Program-made: the position numbers and the translations under genes
Notes under the pieces: generated by a model
Databases searched by the model: none
What the model was told of the DNA's origin: nothing
Seen by the model: only the letters and a program-made list of their open reading frames with translations
In this document: positions 24,001 through 32,513 of the stretch, in pieces
Numbering within the stretch: the stretch's first letter is position 1
Layout of the letters: every line of letters starts with the position of its first letter
Source of the DNA: Panicum virgatum
Taxonomy: Eukaryota > Streptophyta > Magnoliopsida > Poales > Poaceae
Length of the DNA: 64,000 bases
Assembly (NCBI RefSeq): GCF_016808335.1
Contig: NC_053137.1
Span: 49,157,781-49,221,780, forward strand
Direction of reading: 5' to 3'

Positions 24001-25850
24001 CAGAGTGACTAAACAATGTAACCGAAGGAACTGGCACTGCAAGTTGCCTTTGCTCAATTGCGATTGTTTGCTGGTGAAGACCTGCAGACTAATCAAAAAA
24101 TAGTTTTTGAGTTCAATCAGAACACTCAAGCACGCAAAAATAAGGTTCATAGTCAAAAAACTTACGCTGACATGTAAGCCGTGCACTCCTGCACTGTTAG
24201 TCTGTGTGGCAGTTGGCTTTGCCTCTGAATATCCAAGAAGAGACATGAGGTAGGAAGATACTTCTTTGCAAGTAGCAAACTGATGTCCTTTGGGGCTGAA
24301 AGTATGATACGCAATTACCAGTAAACAACGATACTAGGAATATAAGATGGCAAATGTAATCTCCTACTAATGAGATCAAGAAATCAATCAAAAAGCGCAT
24401 TTGCTCAGGTAATGAGATGAAGCACTACAAAGGCAAATTCGCAAATGCTTTAGTGGCATACTGTTCTATCAAACACTTATGTTGCAGTTAAGCTATTCAT
24501 TAAACAGCTAGAAACTAACACGATGCACAACATTGAAAGGAAACAGATAGACGTTTTCACCGAAAGAAAATATATTTTTCATAATTTCATGTGTCTGTGG
24601 TGGGACTAGCATCGGTCCTGATGCGATGATACTTCATTAATTTCACTTGTTCATGTTTAGCCTATTTCTCAAATTTATGCAGATGATAGTTGTTCAGATA
24701 TACAAAACTTGTAGCTGATAACCTATTTTTGCATATGTTTAATCGCTTGAGTCAGGGCATGAATCTGAAGTGCGAAGCACATTTGACACTGAATTCCTAT
24801 GGTCCTAATATCAGTTTAATGTTTGCTTTAGTTTACGGATCTATTGATGAACTGTGAGGCCACAAGGATCCTTTACAGACATCTCCCTGATAGAGTAAAA
24901 CAGGAAATCTTTCTACAACAGATGAGCTGTGAGGTCACCAGGATCCTTTTGAAAATCAGTGCATACATTCACCTCCCAAGATGTAGCATTTTGAAACACA
25001 ATCTGAGTCATCATATGCACTCCGAAAACCTATCAACTGGCGTCTAATCCAATCAAACAAGCATGCTTGGGTAGACAACAAACCTCACATAACGGCGGCA
25101 GTTAATCCATGCCATGCGCTCCTTCCGCTTGAGCCCAAGCAGCAGCTTCCACCCACGGGGCAGGTGATCAGCGAACATGCCAGCATCCACGAACTTCCTC
25201 CGACGCCTTCGGCTTCCCCATTGCCCTTCCAGGACATTCATAAATCCCAGCAGCTCGGACTCCGACCCCAATCCTGCCGTCCGCTGCCGTAGCTCCTCCC
25301 CATATGGGTCTACCAGCCCTGCGAGCCTCGCCAGATCAACTGCCACTCCTTTTGGGTTCAACACTTCCCTGTCCGGGTCCGTGGCCGCCGCTGCCGGCGG
25401 CAGCCGCGACGGCCCGGGGGGCGCAGGTGCTGTTGTCGCGGGCGCGCTTAGGGTTTGCTGTCGGGGTGGAATCGCGGGCGGGGCTGGGTACGAGGGGTCA
25501 TCGCGCGCGAAGAGGCGTTGGAGGTGGAACACAATGAGGTGGTTCTCGGAGTCCTCCTCCGCAGGGACGGCGACGGCGGCGGCGCCGGCTGGGGAGGAGG
25601 CCGCGGCGGTGACGGCGGTCAGGTTGTGGGAGATGCTGGTGGCAGGCCGGTGGCGGGAGAAGGTCTGCTTGCGGGAGCCGGCGCTCTCGTTGAAGACGGC
25701 GCGGTCGATCTTCGGGGGCGGGAGGAAGTCCCCATCCCGGCGGCGGCCGCGGCGGGGGTCGACAGCGTACGGCGACGCGGCCGCGAGCGCCACGAGATCC
25801 GACTGCGACAGCGCTCCGAGGTCCACGACGGCTGCCACCTCCGTCCCCAT
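21044..25850 (-). CDS. methyl-CpG-binding domain protein, MBD8-like, with zinc-finger motifs
   Basis: Four exons on the minus strand: 25850-25084, 24295-24166, 24088-21959, 21424-21044; phases agree and every intron is GT-AG, giving 1135 residues. The MBD spans the exon 1/2 junction at about residues 225-282 (FADHLPRGWKLLLGLKRKER, then CRRYVSPKGHQFATC), the form seen in plant MBD8-class proteins, whose methyl-CpG binding is doubtful. A C2H2 finger follows at residues 350-371 (C350, C353, H366, H371) with a basic tail KAKRRR. Four degenerate repeats of about 30 residues around QEKxxxAGEP come next, then a long acidic Ser/Asn-rich region. Exon 4 has paired CVWC and CPAC (1091-1120), possibly one zinc site. 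The ATG at 25850 was chosen over one at 26018 because the intervening sequence looks like a leader. It is probably nuclear. The family call is good; the exact orthologue is not proven. Confidence 0.85.
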
Positions 25851-26139
25851 TGCCCGCTGCGCCGCCACCGGCGGCGGCTCTGGGCGGACGGGAAGGGGGG
25901 ATTTGGGGGTTTGGCTCAGGAGGAAGGAAACGCAGGAGGACTGCGAGACGCGACCAGGACGATGGGGACGGGAGAAGTCAGATGTGGCAAGTGGGGTGGG
26001 AAGTGGAGTGGGCCCCATGATCGGACGGTTACGGTGCCTTCAATTTTCGTGCGTCATTTGATCAAACCCTGGACTGCAAGTACGGAGCCCGGCTAGACCC
26101 ACGCGGCCGCCGCCCGCCGCACCGACGCCGCCCGCCGCG
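25851..26139. promoter_or_regulatory. shared head-to-head promoter region of the MBD and PORR genes
   Basis: Only 289 bp separate two divergent start codons. The interval must hold both leaders and both core promoters. I see no TATA box in either direction; the flanks are GC-rich with an AT-richer centre near 26040-26070. Confidence 0.6.
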
Positions 26140-27366
26140 ATGGCGCGCCGCCTTTTCTGCGCCACGAGAGCGCTCCTTCTTCCCGTCCCAGCTCCCGCGC
26201 CGGCGCCGGCTCCGATATCTTCTGCGGCGGCTGCGGAGGCGGCGGCTTCGCTCCTGCCACTGCTCCCCTGCAAGCGGCGCAGGAAGCTCCTGAAGAAGCT
26301 CAACAGCCCGCGGGCCGCCCCCATCGAGCCGGAGGCCGCGCGCCGCGTTCCGGCGCTCGACGCCGTACTCGACCGCGACACGGCCTTCCGCTTCCTCCAC
26401 CGCGCGCGCTCGTTCCTGGCCTCCCTCCCGCCTCCCCACCGGATCCCCCTTTCCGAGGCCGGCAAGCTGTACCGCGAGCTCGGCTTCCCCCGTGGCCGCA
26501 AAGTGGCGCGCTCCGCGGCGCGCCACCCGCTGCTGTTCCACCTCCCTGTCGTGGACTCCGTCCCGCACCTCGCGCTCACGCCGCTCATGCGCTCGCTCCT
26601 CGAGGAAGAGCGCCGCATCCACGACACCCTCCTCCCGTCGCGGGTGCGCGCGGTCCGGAAGCTCCTCATGCTCACCGCCCACCGCCGCGTGCCGCTCGCG
26701 AAGCTCCACCACTGCCGCGCGGTGCTCGGCCTCCCCGATGACTTCCGAGACCGTGTCCGCGACTTTCCGGATGACTTCCGCGTCGTCGTCGACTCCGCGG
26801 ACGGCCGCCATGTCCTCGAGCTGGTGCGCTGGGACCCCGCGCTCGCCGTCAGCGCGCTGGAGCGCGACTTCGTCGTGGACGAGCGCCGCGTCCGGCGCAC
26901 GTTCCGCTTCGCCGTCCCGCACCGCCGGCTGATGCCGCTCGACGCGGAGGACGCTGACCGCCTCGACGCAGCGACCACGTTCCCGCTGGTCTCGCCGTAC
27001 ACCAACGGCGCGCTGCTCAAGCCGTGGACGCCCGAGGCGGAGAAGTACCGCGTCGGTGTGGTGCACGAGTTCCTGAGCTTGACGGTGGAGAAGCGCGCGA
27101 TGATCCACCACATAGTCGAGTTCAAGGAGGAGTTTGGGCTCACGCGGCACATGTACGAGTCACTGAAGAAGCAGAACCGCGCGTTCTACCTCGCCGGCAC
27201 GGAGATGAACTGGGCCCTGTTCCTCAGGGACGCCTACGACCAAAATGGCGTGCTCAAGGAGAAGGATCCCCTCGTGCTGTTCAATGAGAAACTGCAGCGC
27301 TATGCCTGCATGACCAAAATGGATTCCGGAGAGGCCATGACTGATGCTTCGGGCAATCGGGTTTGA
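26140..27366 (+). CDS. PORR-domain protein, organelle RNA splicing factor family
   Basis: A single uninterrupted 408-codon frame. The N-terminus MARRLFCATRALLLPVPA is Arg/Ala/Leu-rich and lacks acids, as in a mitochondrial (or plastid) presequence. From about residue 45 to 390 it has the PORR architecture: KRRRKLLKKL, repeated hydrophobic helices around FLHRARSFLASLP and ARHPLLFHL, and the C-terminal block IVEFKEEFGLTRHMYESLKK followed by a PL(V)LFNEKL motif. Family members (WTF1/WTF9/RPD1 type) bind group II introns in plastids or mitochondria. Length and lack of introns fit the family. Coding GC is very high, as in many grass single-exon genes, which creates long antisense frames. The 3' UTR is AT-rich from 27367. 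Confidence 0.9.
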   Translation: MARRLFCATRALLLPVPAPAPAPAPISSAAAAEAAASLLPLLPCKRRRKLLKKLNSPRAAPIEPEAARRVPALDAVLDRDTAFRFLHRARSFLASLPPPHRIPLSEAGKLYRELGFPRGRKVARSAARHPLLFHLPVVDSVPHLALTPLMRSLLEEERRIHDTLLPSRVRAVRKLLMLTAHRRVPLAKLHHCRAVLGLPDDFRDRVRDFPDDFRVVVDSADGRHVLELVRWDPALAVSALERDFVVDERRVRRTFRFAVPHRRLMPLDAEDADRLDAATTFPLVSPYTNGALLKPWTPEAEKYRVGVVHEFLSLTVEKRAMIHHIVEFKEEFGLTRHMYESLKKQNRAFYLAGTEMNWALFLRDAYDQNGVLKEKDPLVLFNEKLQRYACMTKMDSGEAMTDASGNRV

Positions 27367-28185
27367 CTGAATAGAATTAGATTTCAGTTTGGTGGCTTGT
27401 GCCTTGTTCATCTCCATTGAACTCAAAGTACATGTCAGGTATACAGTTCTCGCTAGAATTACATTTTGTACTTCAATGTCTATAGATTTTTCACTGTCTT
27501 TGATTGGGAAAATTCATTTTTATACTGCCTGGTTTCATTTCTTAATCACTTTCCCTCCTGATGAATGCTCTCACGCATTTGACAATGGTCGGCGTTGAAC
27601 AATTGTGTTCTTGCTATTGTCATCAAAAACTGCTTTTAGAAGTAGGCTGTATCCACATTTACCTGAAGTCTCCTACAGTTGGTCACCAATTACTTCGGTG
27701 TAGCTTTCGGACATACACTTCACTTGTATTAGACATTTTGACAGGTGGCATTCTCCAGTTATGGTTAGTAGCCATTCTTAAGCAGAAAATGTGTACAAGG
27801 CATTTTCTGGTCTGCTGAAAAATTCACCAATCCAAACCCTTTTAGCCAAAGACTCTTTTTGCTCTATAACATGGGCAATCTATATGTTGTGGCTGCTGTA
27901 TGCTTTACTTGTTTTGCTAAAACAAGTATTGCAGATAATTAGATAATGCATCAGAATATACAACTGCGATTAGTGCTCAGTCCTTTTTTCTCTCGAACAT
28001 GCAGGAGAGCTGCGTATCTTTATATTTATAGAGGGAAAAGGCCAACCCACTCTGTCACACTAGAACAGAGGGGTTGCAGTACAGAATAAGATTACAAAAT
28101 CACCGGTAAAAGGTAAACAAACACGACCTCAACAAGGCTACTTAGATTAGCCCCTCCATCCGACCAAGTCCTAGTTCCTGGAGTT
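27367..28185. other. PORR 3' UTR and intergenic DNA
   Basis: AT-rich, no coding frame. The first few hundred bases are presumably the 3' UTR of the PORR gene. Confidence 0.5.
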
Positions 28186-28810
28186 TTCAGGCTCCAGCCA
28201 ATTCCCATATCTTCAGTTCATCCATGAATCGCCGCCGTGCATTTTTAACCAATGGAAGAGTGCCATCGAAGACACACCTGTTTCTTTGTTTCCATAAGGT
28301 CCAACAACAACAACAACAACAACATAGCCTTTTTTCCCAAGCAAGTTGGGGTAGGCTAGAGATGAAACCCGAAAGAAATAAGTTCAAGGTTCAGGCACAT
28401 TGATAGCTAGTCTCCAAGCGCTCCTATCCAAAGCTATCTCTTTAGAGATATTCCAATCCTTAAGGTCTCTCTTAACCGACTCATCCCACGTCAGTTTAGG
28501 TCTACCTCTACCCCTGTTTCCATAAGGTCCAAGCTCCCAAAATGACAGCACTGCTGAAACCCAAGTGGAGCTAACAGTGGAGCTGACACCATGTGCCAGA
28601 ATCGTCAAGTGAAAACACAAGTTGTGATAATGTGCTGGATTGTTTCTGCTTCCTGATCACACAACACACATTCTCAGGATATGGGAGATCTCTCATAGCC
28701 AATCTGTCTGCCATCCAACATCTGTTTTTAGTGGCCAGCCAAAGGAATACTTTGCATTTGGATGTTGCTCAGTCTTATAAATGCAGATCATTCTTGTTAC
28801 TAGCACTTAG
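28186..28810 (-). pseudogene. LINE zf-RVT remnant (outer element)
   Basis: On the minus strand, fragments in two frames read CWMADRLAMRDLP, a CxxC DQEAETIQHI-type stretch, and FWELWTLWKQRNRCVFDG, then a stop near 28187. These are typical of the C-terminal zinc-finger part of plant LINE reverse transcriptases. A second LINE fragment at 28305-28514 splits it; joining the flanks restores the WELWTLWKQRN block. Confidence 0.7.
28305..28514 (-). mobile_element. 5'-truncated LINE 3' end with (TTG)n tail, nested, with target duplication
   Basis: The minus strand reads RGRPKLTWDESVKRDLKDW then RLAINVPEP and a stop, a LINE C-terminal block common in grasses. The characteristic CTACCCCAACTTGCTTGGG sequence and a (TTG)n tail at 28304-28323 follow. 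TGTTTCCATAAGGTCC occurs on both sides (28287-28302 and 28515-28530), an exact target duplication of 16 bp, or 18 if the shared AA is counted. Confidence 0.85.
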
Positions 28811-29311
28811 CAGGTATGAAATTTGTGTGCTGAAATTTCATTCATCTAATTCGCTTTATTTTGCCCATAGTTATGCCCATTATCAACATGAAAGGCTCTG
28901 ACCACAATTCTATTGTAGATGTTGTCATGGGAATCATTCCTCGTCCCCTTTAGAATCTGAAGATTACCCATCTTGGAGAGCTGCACCCTTTGAACCATTC
29001 ACATCAGGAGATCATATTGTGGTTGACTGCCTGAATTGTTTACCCTCTGTACTCCTCGTGGAAATCTAATCCCATTCATCAGGGCACTTTTCACGATTGC
29101 ACAGGCAAGAATAAGTTTCAGCGCATGCATTTGCAAAGCTCTGGATTCGAGAGTTCGGCCATATGCTGTTGAAGCAGGTTAGTTCTCAGCATTATGCTGA
29201 CAGCCTGGTGGGGGCTTTGCCTCCACTCCATTACTTGTCCCTTTTTTTTAGGAAAATGTGTTTTAAACACATTCAGTAAGAAAGGTTCCTGATTATATGT
29301 ATGGTAAAGTG
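28811..29311. other. intergenic DNA, no gene seen
   Basis: AT-rich unique-looking sequence without a recognisable frame. Confidence 0.4.
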
Positions 29312-29500
29312 ATATACTCCCTCAGTTTATAAATGTATGACAAATTTGAAATTGACGTATGTGACAATAAAGTTAATAGAATCCACATAATGTCATGAAA
29401 GTACCTTTTTTTTTACCTGTCATGAAATTACTTTTGACAATGTATTCAGTGATATTATTTCGATATGATCAAACCAAATTCGTAAAATTATAGAAATTGA
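29312..29500. mobile_element. Stowaway-like MITE fragment
   Basis: It opens with CTCCCTCAGTTTATAAATG after TA, the terminal motif of grass Stowaway-type MITEs. The matching CGAGGGAG lies at about 29773-29780, after sequence that has since been duplicated, so the true right border is uncertain. Confidence 0.45.
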
Positions 29501-30200
29501 ACTGCATGTGTTAGGTCGTAACTCTCTCTTTATTATCAGACATTGACATATAAAGTTGCGGGGAGCCAGGCGTTGTGCTTCTTCCCAAGGAGACATCTCA
29601 GTACTAACTGAGTGCCTCGATGATGGATGGCGAGTTGCATCAAAAGTTGATAGAATCCTCACAATGTCATGAAAGTACTTTTTCTTTTTCTTTTTTTGAA
29701 AGAAATCATGAAAGTACTTTTCGCAATTTATTCAGTGATATTAGTTCGATATGATCAGTCCAAAATTCGTAAAACGAGGGAGATTTAACTGCATGGGTTA
29801 GGTCGTAGCTCTCACTATTATCAGACATTGACATGTAAAGTCGCGGGGAGCCAGGCGTTGTGCTTCTTCCAAAGGAAACATCTCCTAATCTCAGTACTAG
29901 CAGAGAGCTTCGATGATGGATGGAAGTTTGGACTGGCATGATCTCCTAGATAAGCCTGAGGTGTGAGGCCATCTTTATTACCAGACGTCGACATATGAAG
30001 TTGCGGGGAGCCAGGCTTCCTGCTTCCTCCAAAGTCCAAAGGAGACATCACTGTACTAGCTGAGTGCTTCAGTGATGGATGGCGAGTTGCATCAGATGTC
30101 ATCGGAAAAGGTTTTCTGAAGAAGCCATCATAGTACTAGCTGAGTGCTTCAGTGATGGATGGAGAGCTGCATGCCTGCATCACATGTCATCTCAAAAAGG
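29417..30200. repeat. irregular tandem repeat, about four partial copies
   Basis: The words GCGGGGAGCCAGG recur near 29558, 29842 and 30003, and GATGGATGG near 29621, 29914, 30074 and 30155. Longer shared blocks include TTCAGTGATATTA, GATATGATCA, CTGCATG-GTTAGGTCGTA and GAGTTGCATCA. Spacing is uneven (about 285, 160 and 80 bp), so later copies are internally deleted. Confidence 0.75.
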
Positions 30201-30383
30201 TTTTATGAAGAGGCCATTTGCGGCAAGCACGATTAGGCTTAGGCAGGGCAGGTCCGCTCACCAGGGATATCCATCATACCATTTTCTAAAAAAAAAATCT
30301 AAATCCGCAAGCAAATGCGTCACTTCAATATAAAAGGTATCATACGAGAAATAAAATGTGAGAAAGGGCCACACAAAAGGCAA

Positions 30384-30465
30384 TCCGACCTGCCGGATTC
30401 GAACCAGCGACCTAAGGATTAATCTGCGATGACTACAGTCCTCCGCTCTACCGAGCTAAGGTCGG
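30384..30465 (-). tRNA. tRNA-Tyr (GTA) with 13-nt intron, shortened D loop
   Basis: The minus strand gives a 7-bp acceptor pair (CCGACCT with AGGTCGG), a T arm with GGTTCGAATCC, and an anticodon arm GAGGA-CTGTAGA-TCCTT once the 13-nt intron TCATCGCAGATTA after CTGTAG is removed. Plant nuclear tRNA-Tyr has an intron exactly here. The D arm reads GCTC-GGTA-GAGC: the loop is four bases shorter than usual, so the mature molecule would have 69 rather than 73 bases and the internal A box is damaged. Identity as a tRNA-Tyr gene or relic is secure; function is doubtful. Confidence 0.85.
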
Positions 30466-30479
30466 TTTGTATCGGCTTT

Positions 30480-30928
30480 CTGACAGTTTATTATTCATAA
30501 TATTCTAGCGCCATGCCACCGTACTCGCTTTGGTTCCTCCGGCGTTGTGGCCCGAAACGACCGATAGCCTACCGTCGGTGGAGCTCCGCCTAACAATCCC
30601 ATAGGTACAGCTCTACTACTTTGTACCAACTCAGGTCTCAGGTGGTGGTACCAACATATACTATCGTAGCGTGTCTGCGTTCCACCAGACTACCCTCCTC
30701 ATCGGACACAGATCGGGTGCGGTTGCCATAGAGACTGCAACTTTAGCAGTCGCAGAATCTGGAGCGTTCCAAACTAATCGAAGGGTTGCTACAGACGGGA
30801 AAGCACCAGCACTTCTTGGACGGAAAAAAGGGCGCGACGGCGCTGACTGGAGGGAAAGCGCCATCAATTGGCGCCATTTTATTCTTTGCCGTGGGCAGGG
30901 AGGCGACCGTGCGAGCGGCCGGCGCGCC
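30480..30928. other. intergenic DNA upstream of the FAR1-like fragment
   Basis: Mixed composition. Short frames exist on both strands, but none is recognisable. Confidence 0.4.
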
Positions 30929-31444
30929 ATGGAACCTCCTCTCCCGCATGCTTCTTCATCTGTTGCCGGAGTTGAGCAGCCATTCCGCACCCCTGTCCAA
31001 TCTCTTGCATCTGAGGCTGGTGGCTCCATAGATGATGCCCAGCAGCTGCTCAAGGAAGCGCAACCACCCCCACACCCCTGTGCAATCGCTTGCATCTGAG
31101 GCTGGTCGATCTATGGATGACGCACAGCAGCTGCTTGAGGAATTGCCAACAAGGTTTGTGCTCTACATTACCAATTTCTGTGTAGGAAGTACTACTGTAA
31201 ATGAGCAAAATGGTTGATTGCATTACCTATTACCCACGATTGCAGAGTTGCTGCAACTTCTTTTTGGATTCCACGACTTGGTATGACATTTAGTAGTTTG
31301 GATGAAGCCTGGGAGTTCTGGGTGACATATGGTGGTCGGATGGGTTTTGATGTTCGAAAGTCTTACACAAACACGAGTAATCTTGATGGATTGGTGACAT
31401 CAAGTAGGTTTGTTTGTTCAAATCAGGGTTCTCGTGCTGTGTAA
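30929..31444 (+). pseudogene. FAR1-domain gene fragment (FHY3/FAR1 family), truncated
   Basis: Exon 1 from the ATG at 30929 to 31153 (AAG then GTTTGT) and exon 2 from 31246 (after TTGCAG) join as ELPTR-VAATSFWIPRLGM. They lead into the start of a FAR1 DNA-binding domain: FSSLDEAWEFWVTYGG, MGFDVRKS, SSRFVCSNQG. The frame stops at 31442-31444, far short of the transposase-derived core of FHY3/FAR1 proteins. Exon 1 contains an 85-bp out-of-phase duplication, so the ATG frame ends at TGA in the second copy. It may be a domesticated MULE-type remnant or a broken FAR1-related gene. Whether a short transcript is made is unknown. Confidence 0.65.
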
Positions 31445-32263
31445 ACTTTTCTGTACTTCTCTGTTTATATAAGAATAGCATTTCAATATTTGATTTGACC
31501 ATGCTATTTTTTTCTTTATGTTTCTATCTCTCTGTATCCCTCTCTTTTCAGAGTTCAAATGTTGTTCAAGATGTTAGCAATCCTCACTTCTTGGAAGAGA
31601 TAGATGGATGGCAGTTTTAGAAAAGCTTCAGTGTAAGTATAGGTCAATTATGCAGGTCAAATGGTCTTGAAAAATCATCATCTATAATTGTTTTTTTTTT
31701 GCAGGCCGTGTCCTTGAGCCTGGGCTGCTATGGTTGATGCAAGTCTTTTGTATATGAATTAGGCAAAGTGAACCTTATTATATTCCTAGACTACCATATG
31801 CTCTTTTGGGTTAAGCAAATGGTATTGCCTCTTTTGTGAATGCAAGTCTGCTGGTGGTGAAGCAAGCTTTTGTATATCAATAGCAATAGAGAACCTTAGT
31901 ACATGTAAAAGGATCTCAGCTTAACATATGCTCTTTTGGTGATATAAATTTAAAGGGCATTAAATTCTCAATTTTCAGTAAAATACAGATAATATTATTG
32001 TATTTATTTTCATTGTAACATTTATATCTTCTATGTTCCTTGTTTTTTTTCTAAGTACCGGTGGCTAACAGTACAAGTTGGGGATGAAACCTGGTAGAAA
32101 AGAAAAGGTCCAATCTTAACCATTGTTGGTCTCTTCGATGGTTCAGATGGAAGGACTGCATAACTTACAGTAGCAGTAGTAACTGCACAGGATCCAGGTC
32201 CCTCCTCATCATGCCCCGACCAACGGCCCATGGGGCCGGGCCACCCTAGCTTGAAAAACATAC
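31445..32263. other. downstream sequence of the FAR1 fragment, no gene seen
   Basis: It contains GT-AG-like signals (for example TTTTTTGCAG at 31697-31706) and resembles intron and 3' UTR sequence. No coding exon could be supported. Confidence 0.35.
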
Positions 32264-32513
32264 TCCTTTCATATAGAAAATAGATAACGTTTAGGACTGC
32301 GACACGGTCTTCGAAGCATAACTTTGACTGTTTATTTTTATAAAAATATTTATTAAAAAGTAATATATGTATATTATTATGAAAGTGTTTTTTAAAACAA
32401 ATCTATTTATATAATTTTTATATTTTCAAACTCAATAATTTAAAAATTATTCATGATTTATATTCTCAATGTTTGACTTAAATTTTGTCCAAAACATCAT
32501 CTTCCTTTTAGGT
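32264..32513. mobile_element. Stowaway-like MITE, eroded ends
   Basis: It begins TACTCCTTTCATAT and runs through sequence words of a common grass MITE (GACACGGTCTTCGAAGCATAACTTTGACT near 32302-32330, later TTCAAACTCAATAATTT and TTTGACTTAAA). Terminal CTCCCTCC-type repeats are worn. Family recognition is from memory of typical elements, not from a search. Confidence 0.6.

Noticed and set aside
25851..26018. Upstream in-frame ATG for the MBD protein
   Set aside because: The extra 56 residues look like a translated leader, and the ATG at 25850 has a good context.
26040..27152. Long open frames on the minus strand and in other frames across the PORR gene
   Set aside because: They are compositional shadows of a GC-rich coding exon: Arg/Ser-rich, no domain, and the plus frame has clear PORR motifs.
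28304..28323. (CAA)n run considered as an independent microsatellite
   Set aside because: It is the tail of a LINE insertion bounded by a target duplication.
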